Shown here in pieces: positions 16,516-25,781 of a stretch of DNA of 64,000 bases. The notes under the pieces were generated by a model, which made no database searches, had not been told where the DNA came from, and worked only from the letters and a program-made list of their open reading frames with translations. The DNA is from Demequina subtropica (GTDB taxonomy: Bacteria; Actinomycetota; Actinomycetes; Actinomycetales; Demequinaceae). Made by a program: the position numbers and the translations under genes. Positions within the stretch are counted from its first letter, which is position 1, and every line of letters begins with the position of its first letter. The DNA lies in NCBI RefSeq assembly GCF_000971235.1, contig NZ_BBMB01000002.1:124001-188000 (forward strand), written 5' to 3'.

Positions 16516-16995
16516 ATGACGATGACCCGCGAGGCCCTCACCGATGTCGCCGCGATCGCCGGTGCCGCGCCGCTCTCGCAGATGCGGCTGGCCACCACGC
16601 ACGGCAACGCAGTGGTGATCGGCGAGCACCCCGCGGGAGCGATGTGCGTCGACGGCTTCCGCCGGCTCATGGCCGCGTGGGTCGAGGGCTACGAGCCGCA
16701 CGTCGAGTCCGTCGACTTCGTGGGCGCGAGCTACGCGGGCGGGATGCTCTCGTGCGGCGGCATGCACTACTTCGCGACCCGCCTCAGCGCACAGGAGACC
16801 GCGGCCTGCCTGCGCGAGCGCGGCGACTGGCCCGAGCAGGCGCACGCGGTGGTGCGCGAGGACCTGCTGCTGGACGTAAGCGTGGTCCAGGTGCTCTCGG
16901 CGGAGCTCGACGAGCCCGCGCTCGAGGAGGCCGCGCGCGACGCGCAGGCCGCGTGCCTGGTCGAGGAGCTGTGCCGCGACGTGTCGGCGGCGTAG
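16516..16995 (+). CDS. Hypothetical protein, 159 aa
   Basis: I do not recognise this protein. It is soluble-looking, with mixed alpha/beta composition and no signal peptide or membrane segment. Six cysteines are scattered (AMCVDG, LSCGGMHYF, AACLRE, AACLVEELC), with no clear metal-site spacing. Start support: GGAG at 16507-16510, 5 nt before the ATG, and a good promoter at 16439-16468. It is monocistronic and ends at the strong hairpin 17036-17069. Codon use matches its neighbours. Confidence 0.75.
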   Translation: MTMTREALTDVAAIAGAAPLSQMRLATTHGNAVVIGEHPAGAMCVDGFRRLMAAWVEGYEPHVESVDFVGASYAGGMLSCGGMHYFATRLSAQETAACLRERGDWPEQAHAVVREDLLLDVSVVQVLSAELDEPALEEAARDAQAACLVEELCRDVSAA

Positions 16996-17035
16996 GGACG
17001 TCCTCCCGGCACTTGGGACGGTCGGAGAGGGCACG

Positions 17036-17069
17036 CGAAGGGCCCCGGGGTGATCCCCGGGGCCCTTCG
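17036..17069. terminator. 15-bp GC hairpin terminator
   Basis: Perfect arms 17036-17050 and 17055-17069 with a TGAT loop, between convergent genes. Confidence 0.8.
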
Positions 17070-17094
17070 TCATGCTTGCCCACCCCGACACCTC

Positions 17095-17173
17095 CAACGG
17101 ATCTCGAGGCGACACGCCGGCGGAACCGGCGCATCGTCCCCGTCGACCCGGCGTGTCGCGCCGAACTCCGTTG
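17095..17173. repeat. Palindromic element with GGCGTGTCGC core
   Basis: Outer arms CAACGGA (17095-17101) and TCCGTTG (17167-17173). Inner 12-bp arms at 17109-17120 and 17148-17159 carry GCGACACGCC/GGCGTGTCGC, the core also found in the elements at 4530 and 16287. It lies downstream of the ndh gene. Confidence 0.6.
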
Positions 17174-17196
17174 TGGCTGTCAGGAGAGGGGGCGGG

Positions 17197-18510
17197 TCAG
17201 GAGCGCGCGGCCTCCTCGAAGGCGCGGCGCGGCTCGTGGATGCGGCCCATCGAGACCAGGTCGCGGCGGAAGAACACGGCCGTCGCCCAGTCGATCGCCA
17301 CACGCGCCTTGCGGTTGAAGGTGGGGATCGCCATGAGGTGGTACGTGCGGTGCATGAACCAGGCCGGCCAGCCGCGCAGCTTGAACCCCATGGTGGTCGC
17401 GACGCCCTTGTTGAGGCCGAGCGACGCCACGACGCCGAGGTGCTTGTGCTTGTACTGGGTGAGCGCCTCGCCCTTGAGCGACCGCGCGATGTTCGCGCCG
17501 AGGTGCTTCGCCTGGCGGACCGCGTGCTGCGCGGACGGGGCGCACCAGTCGCCCTCGTCCTCGACCAGGTTGGGGACCTGCGCGCAGTCGCCGGCGGCCC
17601 ACGCGCCGCCGATCGGCTCGCCGGACTCGTCGATGACCTGGAGGGTCGCCGCGGTGTTGACGTGGCCGCGCGGCCCGAGCGGCAGGTCCGAGGTGGCGAG
17701 CACGGGGGAGGGCTTCACGCCCGCGGTCCACACCAGGGTGTCGGCCTCGAAGGACTCGCCGTTCGACAGGACGATGTGCCCGTCGATGCAGCTCTCAAGC
17801 CGGGTCTCGAGCAGCACGCGCATGCCGCGGCGCTCGAGCTCCTCGACGGTGTAGTCGCCCATCTCGGGGCCCATCTCGGGCAGGATCCGGTTCATCGCCT
17901 CGACCATGACGAAGTTGAGGTCGTCGCGCGAGAGCTCCGGGTAGTACCGCAGTGCGGCCTTGGCCATGTCCTCGGTCTCCGCGAAGGCCTCGACGCCCGC
18001 GAAGCCGCCGCCCACGAACACGAAGGTGAGGAGCTTGCGACGCAGCTCCTCGTCGTCCGTGGTCGCGGCGCGTGCGATGCGGCCGAGCACGCGGTTGCGC
18101 AGGCTGATGGCCTCCTCGACGTACTTGAAGCCGATGCCGAACTCGGCCAGGCCGGGGATGGGCAGGGTGCGCGACACGGCGCCGAGCGCGATCACGATCT
18201 CGTCGTAGTCGATCTCCATGACCTCGCCCAGGTCGGTGGTCGCGGTGACGCGGCGCGACCCGTGGTCGATGCCCTCGACCTTGCCCTGGAGGATCCGCGC
18301 GCCGTCGAGCTCGCGGCGCAGCGGGACCACGGCGTGACGGGGCTCGATCGAGCCCGCGCCCACCTCGGGCAGGAAGGGCGCGTAGGTCATGTACGGGCGC
18401 CGGTCGAGGACGGTGACGTCGACTCGGTCGGACGCCTTCCGCATCAGGGTGAGGGCGGTGTAGAGGCCGACGTAGCCTCCGCCCAGGATGAGGACGCGAG
18501 TGCGTGACAT
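17197..18510 (-). CDS. ndh: Type II NADH:quinone oxidoreductase (NDH-2)
   Basis: A 437-residue non-proton-pumping NADH dehydrogenase at the inner face of the membrane. The N-terminal FAD motif VLILGGGYVGLYTALTL is at about 5-21 and the NADH-binding motif FVFVGGGFAGVEAFAE is mid-protein. AAGDCAQVPN is the second FAD contact and AVRQAKHLGANIA the quinone-side helix. The C-terminal part is amphipathic and aromatic (GWPAWFMHRTYHLMAIPTF), as in membrane-associated NDH-2. ATG 18510 is preceded by GGAGGTG 5-7 nt away; an in-frame extension to 18561 is less likely. Confidence 0.93.
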   Translation of the reverse strand: MSRTRVLILGGGYVGLYTALTLMRKASDRVDVTVLDRRPYMTYAPFLPEVGAGSIEPRHAVVPLRRELDGARILQGKVEGIDHGSRRVTATTDLGEVMEIDYDEIVIALGAVSRTLPIPGLAEFGIGFKYVEEAISLRNRVLGRIARAATTDDEELRRKLLTFVFVGGGFAGVEAFAETEDMAKAALRYYPELSRDDLNFVMVEAMNRILPEMGPEMGDYTVEELERRGMRVLLETRLESCIDGHIVLSNGESFEADTLVWTAGVKPSPVLATSDLPLGPRGHVNTAATLQVIDESGEPIGGAWAAGDCAQVPNLVEDEGDWCAPSAQHAVRQAKHLGANIARSLKGEALTQYKHKHLGVVASLGLNKGVATTMGFKLRGWPAWFMHRTYHLMAIPTFNRKARVAIDWATAVFFRRDLVSMGRIHEPRRAFEEAARS

Positions 18511-18640
18511 GGTGACACCTCCAGGGAGGGAACCACGGGCGTCCGTGCGCTGTTCCCGCATCGGCCGTCCCGCGGCCGTGCGATCAGAACGCGAGGATTC
18601 TACGTGACGCGCACGGCCGCTCGCACCCGCGTGCTCGCTG

Positions 18641-20029
18641 TCAGCGACCGACCATCGTGGTGACGTCGAGCAGCTCGTCGAGCTGCTTCTCCGTGATCTC
18701 GCCGCGCTCGACGAAGCCGAGGTCGATCGTGGCCTCGCGCACCGTCAGGCCGGCCTTGACCGAGTGCTTGGCGATCTTCGCCGCGTTCTCGTAGCCGATG
18801 ACCCGGTTGAGCGGGGTGACGATGCTCGGGCTGGCCTCCGCGAGGCGGCGCGCCTTGTCGACGTTGGCGACGATGCCGTCCACCGTGCGATCGGCGAGCA
18901 CGCGGCTCGCGTTCGCGAGCAGGCGGGTCGACTCGAGCGTGCCCAGCGCCATCACCGGGATCTGCACGTTGAGCTCGAAAGCGCCCGACGCGCCGGCCCA
19001 CGCGACCGTCGCATCGTTCCCGATCACGCGGGCGCAGACCATCAGCACGGCTTCGGGGACCACGGGGTTGACCTTCCCGGGCATGATCGACGAGCCGGGC
19101 TGGAGGTCGGGCAGCTGGATCTCGCCCAGGCCGGTGTTCGGGCCGGAGCCCATCCATCGCAGGTCGTTGCAGATCTTGGTGAGCGAGACCGCGATGGTGC
19201 GCAGCGCGCCCGAGACCTCGACCAGGCCGTCGCGCGCGGACTGCGCCTCGAAGTGGTTGCGTGCCTCGGTGATCGGCAGCCCGGTGTCCTCGGCCAGCAG
19301 CGCGATCACGCGCTGCGGGAAGCCCTCGGGCGTGTTGATGCCGGTGCCGACGGCCGTGCCGCCCAGCGGCACCTCCGCGACGCGGGGGAGCGCGACCAGC
19401 AGGCGCTCGACGCCGTAGCGGATCGCGGCGGCGTAGCCCGAGAACTCCTGGCCCAGCGTCACGGGCGTCGCGTCCATGAGGTGCGTGCGGCCGGACTTGT
19501 AGACGTCTGCGAACTCCTCGGACTTCGCCTCGAGGGACGTGGCCAGGTGCTCGAGCGCGGGGATGAGGTCGCCCACGAGCGAGGCGGTCGCGGCGACGTG
19601 CACGGAGGTGGGGAACACGTCATTCGAGGACTGCGACGCGTTGACGTGGTCGTTCGGGTGGACGTCGCGACCGAGCGTGCGGGTCGCAAGAGTCGCGATG
19701 ACCTCGTTGGTGTTCATGTTGGAGGACGTGCCGGAGCCGGTCTGGAAGACGTCGACGGGGAAGTGCGCGTCATGGACGCCGGAGGCGACGGCATCGGCCG
19801 CGGCGACGATCGCATCGGCGATGTCCTGATCGAGCACCCCGAGCTCCGCGTTGGCGCGGGCGGCGGCCTTCTTCACACGCGCGAGCGCCTCGATATGGCG
19901 GCGCTCGAGGGTGATCCCCGAGAGGGGGAAGTTCTCGACGGCGCGCTGGGTCTGCGCGCGGTAGAGGGCGTCGGCGGGGACCCGGACCTCGCCCATGGTG
20001 TCGTGCTCGATGCGGAACTCCGTTGTCAT
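18641..20029 (-). CDS. fumC: Fumarate hydratase class II
   Basis: A 462-residue fumarase/aspartase-superfamily enzyme interconverting fumarate and malate in the TCA cycle. The signature [16 protein letters not shown] is at about 316-331, with the flexible catalytic loop. [29 protein letters not shown] and [18 protein letters not shown] are the other conserved blocks. THLMDA and GINTPEGFP favour fumarase over aspartase. It is single-gene, read away from the divergently unrelated neighbours. Confidence 0.95.
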   Translation of the reverse strand: MTTEFRIEHDTMGEVRVPADALYRAQTQRAVENFPLSGITLERRHIEALARVKKAAARANAELGVLDQDIADAIVAAADAVASGVHDAHFPVDVFQTGSGTSSNMNTNEVIATLATRTLGRDVHPNDHVNASQSSNDVFPTSVHVAATASLVGDLIPALEHLATSLEAKSEEFADVYKSGRTHLMDATPVTLGQEFSGYAAAIRYGVERLLVALPRVAEVPLGGTAVGTGINTPEGFPQRVIALLAEDTGLPITEARNHFEAQSARDGLVEVSGALRTIAVSLTKICNDLRWMGSGPNTGLGEIQLPDLQPGSSIMPGKVNPVVPEAVLMVCARVIGNDATVAWAGASGAFELNVQIPVMALGTLESTRLLANASRVLADRTVDGIVANVDKARRLAEASPSIVTPLNRVIGYENAAKIAKHSVKAGLTVREATIDLGFVERGEITEKQLDELLDVTTMVGR

Positions 20030-20059
20030 GGCGCCCAGTGTGGCACGGGTGCCGAGGAC

Positions 20060-20977
20060 CTATGTCCCGAGCTCCGCCGCGGTCGGAGGGTTCGCTCCGG
20101 GGCGCGAGCAGGTGAGCGCGCCGATGCGCACGCACCGCTCGAGGATGGCGGTCACGGTCGCGTCGTCGACCTCTCGCAGCGCGGCGCGCCGCGCGCCGCC
20201 GAGGAGTCCCGCGGTCCACAGGCCGTCGATCAGCCCGGACATGAACGAGTCGCCCGCGCCGACGGTGTCCGCGACGTCCACGGCGACGCCGGGCGCGTGG
20301 ATCTCGCGGCCGTCGTGGAGGAACGCGCTGGCGCCCTCCGCGCCCCGGGTGACCACGACGAGGGCGGGGCCCATGCCCGCCCAGGCCCGCGCCGCATCGT
20401 CCACGTCGCCGCCGGCCGTGAGCCACTCGAGGTCCTCGTCCGAGGCCTTGACCACGTCGGCGATCCTCACGAACCTCTCGGTCGCGGCGCGTGCGGCGGC
20501 GGGCTCTCCCATGAGGGTCGGGCGTGCGTTCGGGTCGTACGTGACCGTCGCGCCGTGGCGCAGCGCCCGCACCACGGTGAGCACGTCGCTCGCGCCGGGC
20601 TCGAGCACGGCGGCGATCGAGCCGGTGTGGACCGCGAGCGGCGCGTTGCGCATCCGGACTCCGGGGGAGAGGTGCCAGTCGATCGCGAAGTCGTACGTGG
20701 CGGAGCCGTCGGCACCGATGGTGGCCGTCGCGACCGAGGTCGCGCCCGGGCCCGCGGATCCGGGGGTCAGGCGGACGCCCGCATCCTGGAGGTGGTCGGC
20801 GACGAGCACGCCGTGCGGGTCGAGCCCGAGGTGGGTGAGGAGGTCGGCGTCCCTGCCCAGCTTCGCGAGGCCCAGGGCGACGTTCGCCGGGGAGCCGCCC
20901 GGGTGGGTCGCGGTCCCGTCCGGGCGGACGACCACGTCGACCAGCGCCTCCCCGATCACGAGGACGTGATCGCTCAT
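20060..20977 (-). CDS. PfkB-family carbohydrate kinase (fructokinase-like)
   Basis: A 305-residue ribokinase/PfkB sugar kinase. The N-terminal signature HPGGSPANVALGLAKLGRDADLLTHLGLDPHG binds the sugar. The C-terminal motif VDVADTVGAGDSFMSGLIDGL provides the anion hole and catalytic Asp. The sequence is closest in feel to fructokinases, but the substrate is not proven. Its ATG overlaps the xseB stop (ATGA), so it is translated with xseB. Confidence 0.88.
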   Translation of the reverse strand: MSDHVLVIGEALVDVVVRPDGTATHPGGSPANVALGLAKLGRDADLLTHLGLDPHGVLVADHLQDAGVRLTPGSAGPGATSVATATIGADGSATYDFAIDWHLSPGVRMRNAPLAVHTGSIAAVLEPGASDVLTVVRALRHGATVTYDPNARPTLMGEPAAARAATERFVRIADVVKASDEDLEWLTAGGDVDDAARAWAGMGPALVVVTRGAEGASAFLHDGREIHAPGVAVDVADTVGAGDSFMSGLIDGLWTAGLLGGARRAALREVDDATVTAILERCVRIGALTCSRPGANPPTAAELGT

Positions 20978-21258
20978 CGACCCGGCTCCTCGTCCTCCTC
21001 GGTGGGCACGATGCCGACGATCCCGGCGTCGGCGGCCTCGCCGTCGTCCCCCGCCTCGGCGATGCGGGCATAGGCGCCGTCGAGCAGCGCCTGGCAGCGC
21101 GTGGCGAGCGCCTCGCCCCGCTCCCACAGGCCAAGCGAGTCCTCAAGGGTCGCGCTGCCGCCCTCGAGGCGCGCGACGATCGCGATGAGCTCGTCCCTCG
21201 CCTCCTCGTACGACAGCGACTCGACAGGGCGCTCGGAAGGTGCGGCGGCGTCACTCAT
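20974..21258 (-). CDS. xseB: Exodeoxyribonuclease VII small subunit
   Basis: 94 residues. The core motif LSYEEARDELIAIVARLEGGSATLEDSLGLWERGEALATRCQALLDGAYARI is the conserved XseB helical hairpin that binds XseA. The acidic tail is dispensable in the family. It is normally adjacent to xseA; here a gene on the opposite strand (21380-21967) intervenes, so the two subunits must be transcribed separately. Confidence 0.92.
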   Translation of the reverse strand: MSDAAAPSERPVESLSYEEARDELIAIVARLEGGSATLEDSLGLWERGEALATRCQALLDGAYARIAEAGDDGEAADAGIVGIVPTEEDEEPGR

Positions 21259-21379
21259 GCCGACCACGCTACCGGGCGCGCTCTCAAGAACTTCGCGAAT
21301 AGTGCCGAGAACGTCGTCATACCCGGGACATACGGCCCTCTCATGGGGTACGTTCCCGGAACAACACGATGAGGTGGAC

Positions 21380-21967
21380 ATGTTCAGCGACAGCAACGCA
21401 CAGCAGACGGCCCGACAGAGCGCGCTCAAGGCGATCCCCGACGGGGTCACCGATGGCGAACTCGCCTCGCTCGCCCGCTCGCCCGAGGTCAAGGTCCGTG
21501 CCGCCGTCGCCGCGCACGCGGGCACGCCCCTCATGACGCTGCTGAAGCTCGCCGAGGACTCCGCGCCGGACGTCCGCATCGGCCTCGCGCGCAACCGTCG
21601 CGAGTCGATCCCGCTCGAGGTCCGCGAGGATCTCGCGAAGGACAAGAACGTCGACGTCATCTACGCGCTCATCGACAACCCTGCCGTGCCGGAGTCGCTC
21701 ATCGCGAAGCTGGGCCGCCAGCTCCACAAGGAGTACGCCAAGGCCGCGCGCGCCCGCAGCGCCGCGGTGAAGGCCGGCACGTGGAAGGCTCCCGAGTCCG
21801 CCGCTCCGGCGCCCGCGGCGCAGCCCGCCGCCGCCGCGGCCGCGCCGCAGGTCCCGGCGTTCCCGCCCACGGTCCAGGCGCCGAGCCGCACCGAGACCAC
21901 CGCGCCGCACAACAACTCGTCGCGCGCCGACGCGCTGGACATCCTGCTCGGCAACAACAAGCGCTGA
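21380..21967 (+). CDS. Leucine-rich-repeat-variant (LRV/HEAT-like) protein
   Basis: 195 residues. The first 120 contain about three to four helical repeats of the LRV/HEAT type (LASLARSPEVKVRAAVAAHAGTP; LLKLAEDSAPDVRIGLARNRRESIP; VREDLAKDKNVDVIYALIDNPAVP). A basic stretch and an Ala/Pro-rich linker follow, ending in a short conserved-looking tail (SRADALDILLGNNKR). The LRV fold suggests protein or nucleic-acid binding; no enzyme motif is seen. The ATG is preceded by GAGGTGG. It is inserted between xseB and xseA on the opposite strand, and its stop is only 15 nt from that of xseA. Confidence 0.8.
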   Translation: MFSDSNAQQTARQSALKAIPDGVTDGELASLARSPEVKVRAAVAAHAGTPLMTLLKLAEDSAPDVRIGLARNRRESIPLEVREDLAKDKNVDVIYALIDNPAVPESLIAKLGRQLHKEYAKAARARSAAVKAGTWKAPESAAPAPAAQPAAAAAAPQVPAFPPTVQAPSRTETTAPHNNSSRADALDILLGNNKR

Positions 21968-21982
21968 CAGGGGTCCCGCGCG

Positions 21983-23218
21983 TCAGCGCGCGGTGGCCTC
22001 GATCTCGCCGCGTGCGACGCGGATGCGCAGCGCGTCGCCCGCGCTCACCTCGGCGGCGTCGCGGATCACGGCGCCCTCGGGCGTGCGCACCACGGCGAAG
22101 CCGCGCTCGAGCGTGCTCAGCGGGCTGAGCGCGCGCAGCGACGCGGTGAGCTCCCGCGTGCGCGCGCCGGCGCGGTCGAGCACGCCCGTCATCGCGCGGG
22201 TCGATCGCTCGCGGCCCCTCGCCACCGCCTCGGCGTAGGGCGCGAGCATCGCCTCCGGGCGCGCCAGGACGGGACGCGAGCGCATCGTGCGCAGGCCGAG
22301 CATCTCGCGCGCCACGTACCGCTCGACGGCCGCGGCCATCGTCCGCCGTGCGCGGGCGAGGCCCTGGGCCTCCGCGGCGGCGTCGGGCACGATGCGCTTG
22401 CCGGCGTCGGTGGGGGTCGACGCGCGGTAGTCGGCGACCAGGTCGAGCAGCGGCGAGTCCTTCTCGTGCCCGATCGCGCTCACGAGGGGCGTCACGCAGG
22501 CGGCGGCGGCGCGCACGAGCGCCTCGTCGCTGAACGGCAGCAGGTCCTCGAACGAGCCTCCGCCGCGCGCCACCACGATGACGTCGATGTCCGGGACCGC
22601 GTCGAGCTCGCGGATCGCCGTGGTGGTCTCGGGGACCGCGCGGGGTCCCTGGACGGTCACGCGGCGGATCTCGAAGCGGACGCCGGGCCACCGCCGGGTC
22701 GCGTTCTCGACCACGTCGTGCTCCGCGTCGCCCTGGGTCGCGCATACGAGGCCGACCCTGCGCGGGATGAACGGCAGCGGGACCTTCCTGTCGAGGTCGA
22801 ACAGGCCCTCACGGGCGAGGGCCTCCTTGAGAGCCTCGAGCCGCGCGAGCAGGTCGCCGAGCCCCACCTGCCGCACCTCGCGCCCCGCGAGCTGGAGGGA
22901 GCCGGAGCGCGTCCACCACTCGGGCTTGGCGTGGATGACCACCCGGGTGCCGTCCACCAGGTCGATGCCGAGCGCCTCGGCCTCGCGCGCCAGCAGCGTC
23001 GCGCTGATCGACATGTTCTCGTCGGTGTCGCGCAGCGTGAGGAACACGAGGTGACGCCAGCGCTTGACGTTGAGCACCTGCCCCTCGACCCACACGGCGG
23101 GCAGGCGGGAGATGAAGTCGCCGATCTTGGGGGAGAGGTGGCGGACGGGCCAGGGCCGCTCGGCCGACGTCTCGCCGGCCGTCGCGGGCAGGGTGTGGGG
23201 CGCGGGGCTCTCGGTCAC
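21983..23218 (-). CDS. xseA: Exodeoxyribonuclease VII large subunit
   Basis: 411 residues. An N-terminal OB-fold (about 35-130: [22 protein letters not shown]) binds ssDNA. The catalytic domain has [24 protein letters not shown], the conserved [23 protein letters not shown] and [26 protein letters not shown] blocks. With XseB it degrades ssDNA from both ends. GTG 23216-23218 is chosen; the frame extends to 23269 but would overlap the ispH start region. Confidence 0.93.
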   Translation of the reverse strand: MTESPAPHTLPATAGETSAERPWPVRHLSPKIGDFISRLPAVWVEGQVLNVKRWRHLVFLTLRDTDENMSISATLLAREAEALGIDLVDGTRVVIHAKPEWWTRSGSLQLAGREVRQVGLGDLLARLEALKEALAREGLFDLDRKVPLPFIPRRVGLVCATQGDAEHDVVENATRRWPGVRFEIRRVTVQGPRAVPETTTAIRELDAVPDIDVIVVARGGGSFEDLLPFSDEALVRAAAACVTPLVSAIGHEKDSPLLDLVADYRASTPTDAGKRIVPDAAAEAQGLARARRTMAAAVERYVAREMLGLRTMRSRPVLARPEAMLAPYAEAVARGRERSTRAMTGVLDRAGARTRELTASLRALSPLSTLERGFAVVRTPEGAVIRDAAEVSAGDALRIRVARGEIEATAR

Positions 23219-23236
23219 GGGCCTCAGCCTGCCACG

Positions 23237-23242
23237 TAGGAT
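23237..23242 (+). promoter_or_regulatory. -10 box (TAGGAT) of ispH, leaderless arrangement
   Basis: TAGGAT ends 7 nt before ATG 23250. It favours that start over the in-frame ATG at 23241, which overlaps the hexamer. Confidence 0.55.
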
Positions 23243-23249
23243 GGAGCGC

Positions 23250-24233
23250 ATGCCTGACACCCCCACCAAGCGCGTCCTGCTGGCTGCGCCGCGAGGCTAC
23301 TGCGCGGGCGTGGACCGCGCGGTCATCGCGGTCGAGAAGGCGCTCGAGCTGCACGGCGCACCTATCTATGTGCGCAAGGAGATCGTCCACAACAAGTATG
23401 TGGTCGAGACGCTCTCGGAGCGGGGCGCGATCTTCGTCGACGAGACGGACGACGTCCCGGAGGGCGCCCGCGTGGTGTTCTCCGCGCACGGGGTCTCGCC
23501 CGCGGTGCGCGAGGCGGCCGATGCGCGCAACCTCCTGACGATCGACGCGACGTGCCCCCTGGTGACCAAGGTGCACAAGGAGGCCATCCGCTTCGCGCGC
23601 GACGAGCGGACCATCCTGCTCATCGGCCACACCGGTCACGAGGAGGTCGAGGGGACCGCGGGCGAGGCGCCCGAGCACACGATCGTGGTCAACTCGCCCG
23701 ACGATGTGGACGGACTCGAGGTCCCGGACCCCGAGAACGTGGTGTGGCTGTCCCAGACCACCCTGTCCGTGGACGAGACGATGGAGACCGTGCGACGCCT
23801 GCGCGAGCGCTTCCCCGCGCTCCAGGACCCGCCGAGCGACGACATCTGCTACGCCACCCAGAACCGCCAGGTGGCGGTCAAGAAGCTCGCGCCCGAGTGC
23901 GACCTGGTGGTCGTGGTGGGCTCCGCGAACTCGTCGAACTCCGTCCGCCTGGTCGAGGTGGCCCTCCAGTCGGGTGCGCGGACCTCGTACCGCGTCGACC
24001 GCGCGACCGAGATCCGCGACGAGTGGTTCGACGGGGTCACGACCGTGGGAGTGACCTCCGGCGCGTCGGTTCCGGAGATCCTCGTGCGCGACGTGCTCGC
24101 GGACCTGGCAGGCCGCGGCTACGAGACGGTCGAGGAGGTCCGGACCGCCACGGAGGACCTCATGTTCTCCCTGCCGCGCGAGATTCGCGCCGACCTCAAG
24201 GCCAAGGAGGCCGAGCGCGCCGTCCGCGCGTGA
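23250..24233 (+). CDS. ispH: 4-hydroxy-3-methylbut-2-enyl diphosphate reductase
   Basis: 327 residues. Final step of the MEP pathway: HMBPP to IPP and DMAPP. Three [4Fe-4S] cysteines are visible in [25 protein letters not shown] and [11 protein letters not shown]. Active-site blocks [12 protein letters not shown] and [14 protein letters not shown] are conserved. It is divergent from xseA, a common actinobacterial arrangement, and provides the isoprenoid precursors used by UppS at 3.75 kb. Confidence 0.95.
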   Translation: MPDTPTKRVLLAAPRGYCAGVDRAVIAVEKALELHGAPIYVRKEIVHNKYVVETLSERGAIFVDETDDVPEGARVVFSAHGVSPAVREAADARNLLTIDATCPLVTKVHKEAIRFARDERTILLIGHTGHEEVEGTAGEAPEHTIVVNSPDDVDGLEVPDPENVVWLSQTTLSVDETMETVRRLRERFPALQDPPSDDICYATQNRQVAVKKLAPECDLVVVVGSANSSNSVRLVEVALQSGARTSYRVDRATEIRDEWFDGVTTVGVTSGASVPEILVRDVLADLAGRGYETVEEVRTATEDLMFSLPREIRADLKAKEAERAVRA

Positions 24234-24245
24234 GCCTCCTCGGGG

Positions 24246-25496
24246 TCATCGACGGTCGAGCAGCTCTCCCTGCTCCTCGAGCGGGACGTCGGCCGCGGTG
24301 AGCTCGCGCACCTCGGTGTCGATCGGGGACGCCGCGAACTCGCCGTCGAGCTGCTGGAGCGTCCCCATGCGGCGGGCGGACGGCAGCACGCGGCGCTCGA
24401 AGGCGCCGATGGTGTCGTTGTAGGCCTTGCTCGCGGAGTCGAGCTGCTTGCCGAGCCTCGCGAGGTGCCCGCCCATGGTGGTGAGGCGGTCGTACAGCTC
24501 GCGCCCCGTGGTGAGCACCTGCTGGGCGTTCTCCGCCAGCGCCGTCTCGCGCCACGCGTGCGCGATGGTGCGCAGCAGCGCGACGAGGGTGGTCGGTGTC
24601 GCGATCACCACGCCCTGCTCCCACGCCCACTCCTGCAGGCGGGGCTCACGCTCCAGCGCGAGCTGCAGGAACGACTCCGCGGGCATGAAGAGGACGACGA
24701 ACTCGAGCCGCGAGTCGACCTGGCTGGTGTACGCCTTGCCCCTGAGCTCCTGGACCCGCTTGCGGACCGCGTCGACGTGGCGGTCGAGCGTCGCGTCCCT
24801 GTCGACCGACTCGTCGTCGAGGTCGAGGATCGCGTCGAACGGGGTCTTGGCGTCGACGACCACGGTGCGCCCGCCCGCGAGGTGGACGAGCATGTCGGGA
24901 CGCAGCCTCCGCCCGTCCTCGTCCGTGTCGGTGGCCTGCTCCACGAAGTCGACGTGGTGCACGAGCCCGGCCACCTCGACCACGCGCCGCAGGTGGAGCT
25001 CTCCCCAGCGGCCGCGCACCTCAGGCCTCCGCAGCGCGGTCCTGAGCCCCGCGGTCTCCCGGCCGACCTTGTCGGAGGCGTCCATGAGCGCGCGCACCTG
25101 CTCCGTGAGACGCGCCTCGGACGCGAGCCGCGCCTTGTCCGCCTCGCCCGTGGAGCGGCGGACCTCGTCCAGCGCCCGCGCCATCGGGTCGACCAGCCGG
25201 CGCATCGTCTCCTCGCGCCGCTGCGCCTCGGCGCTCTGCGCGGTGCGCTCGGCTGCGAGCCGGCGCTCCTGCGTCTCCGCGAGGGTGCGGGCGGCATCGG
25301 CCGCCAGCGCGCGGAACTGGTCGCGGAGGGACTCCTGGTCGGCGGCGGCCCTCGCCTCGCGCGCCTCCGCGGCGCGCAGGCTCGCGCGAGCCTCCGCCAA
25401 CTCGGCGCGGATGCCGGCGCCCCGGGCGACCATGAGCGCGGCTCCCAGCGCGACGCCGACGGCGAGGGACAGGACTGCGATGAGGATCTCGGTCAT
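24246..25496 (-). CDS. rmuC: DNA recombination protein RmuC
   Basis: 416 residues. An N-terminal membrane anchor (about 3-26, ILIAVLSLAVGVALGAALMVARG) is followed by a long coiled coil (about 30-150) and the RmuC domain (about 160-385: RGRWGELHLRRVVEVAGLVHHVDFVEQ, VVDAKTPFDAILDLDDES, VVLFMPAESFLQLALE). The domain belongs to the PD-(D/E)XK nuclease clan and is associated with limiting recombination between inverted repeats. It is convergent with ispH. Confidence 0.92.
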   Translation of the reverse strand: MTEILIAVLSLAVGVALGAALMVARGAGIRAELAEARASLRAAEAREARAAADQESLRDQFRALAADAARTLAETQERRLAAERTAQSAEAQRREETMRRLVDPMARALDEVRRSTGEADKARLASEARLTEQVRALMDASDKVGRETAGLRTALRRPEVRGRWGELHLRRVVEVAGLVHHVDFVEQATDTDEDGRRLRPDMLVHLAGGRTVVVDAKTPFDAILDLDDESVDRDATLDRHVDAVRKRVQELRGKAYTSQVDSRLEFVVLFMPAESFLQLALEREPRLQEWAWEQGVVIATPTTLVALLRTIAHAWRETALAENAQQVLTTGRELYDRLTTMGGHLARLGKQLDSASKAYNDTIGAFERRVLPSARRMGTLQQLDGEFAASPIDTEVRELTAADVPLEEQGELLDRR

Positions 25497-25781
25497 GGCG
25501 CAAGCATCGCAGGGGGCACTGACATCGAGTACTGAGACGCCTTGACCGAATCATCCCGAATGTCATGTGATGGACACCACATCAGTCTCGCATCATGAGA
25601 CGGGTGGTTACTGTTTGGTCACGAAAGGGGGGCAATTCAGCCGGAGAAACACTCCGGTAATCAGAGATTGTTTAGCCTGTCCGGGTTGCACGTCATCAGC
25701 GTGCATCCGAGTCGCCGCTCCGACACCCCGGTCCGGCGCCTATCCAAGCCCGCCGCTCGGCGGGCGCATGTAGGAGGAAAA
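25497..25781 (+). promoter_or_regulatory. Leader/promoter region of the peptide ABC operon (285 bp)
   Basis: It holds three small stems: CCGGAG/CTCCGG at 25641-25657, TGCACG/CGTGCA at 25687-25705 and GCCCGCC/GGCGGGC at 25748-25765. The last stem is immediately before the AGGAGG ribosome binding site (25772-25777). TAGCCT at 25673-25678 is the best -10 candidate, but I find no good -35. The 5' UTR of roughly 100 nt with stems may be regulatory. Confidence 0.4.
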
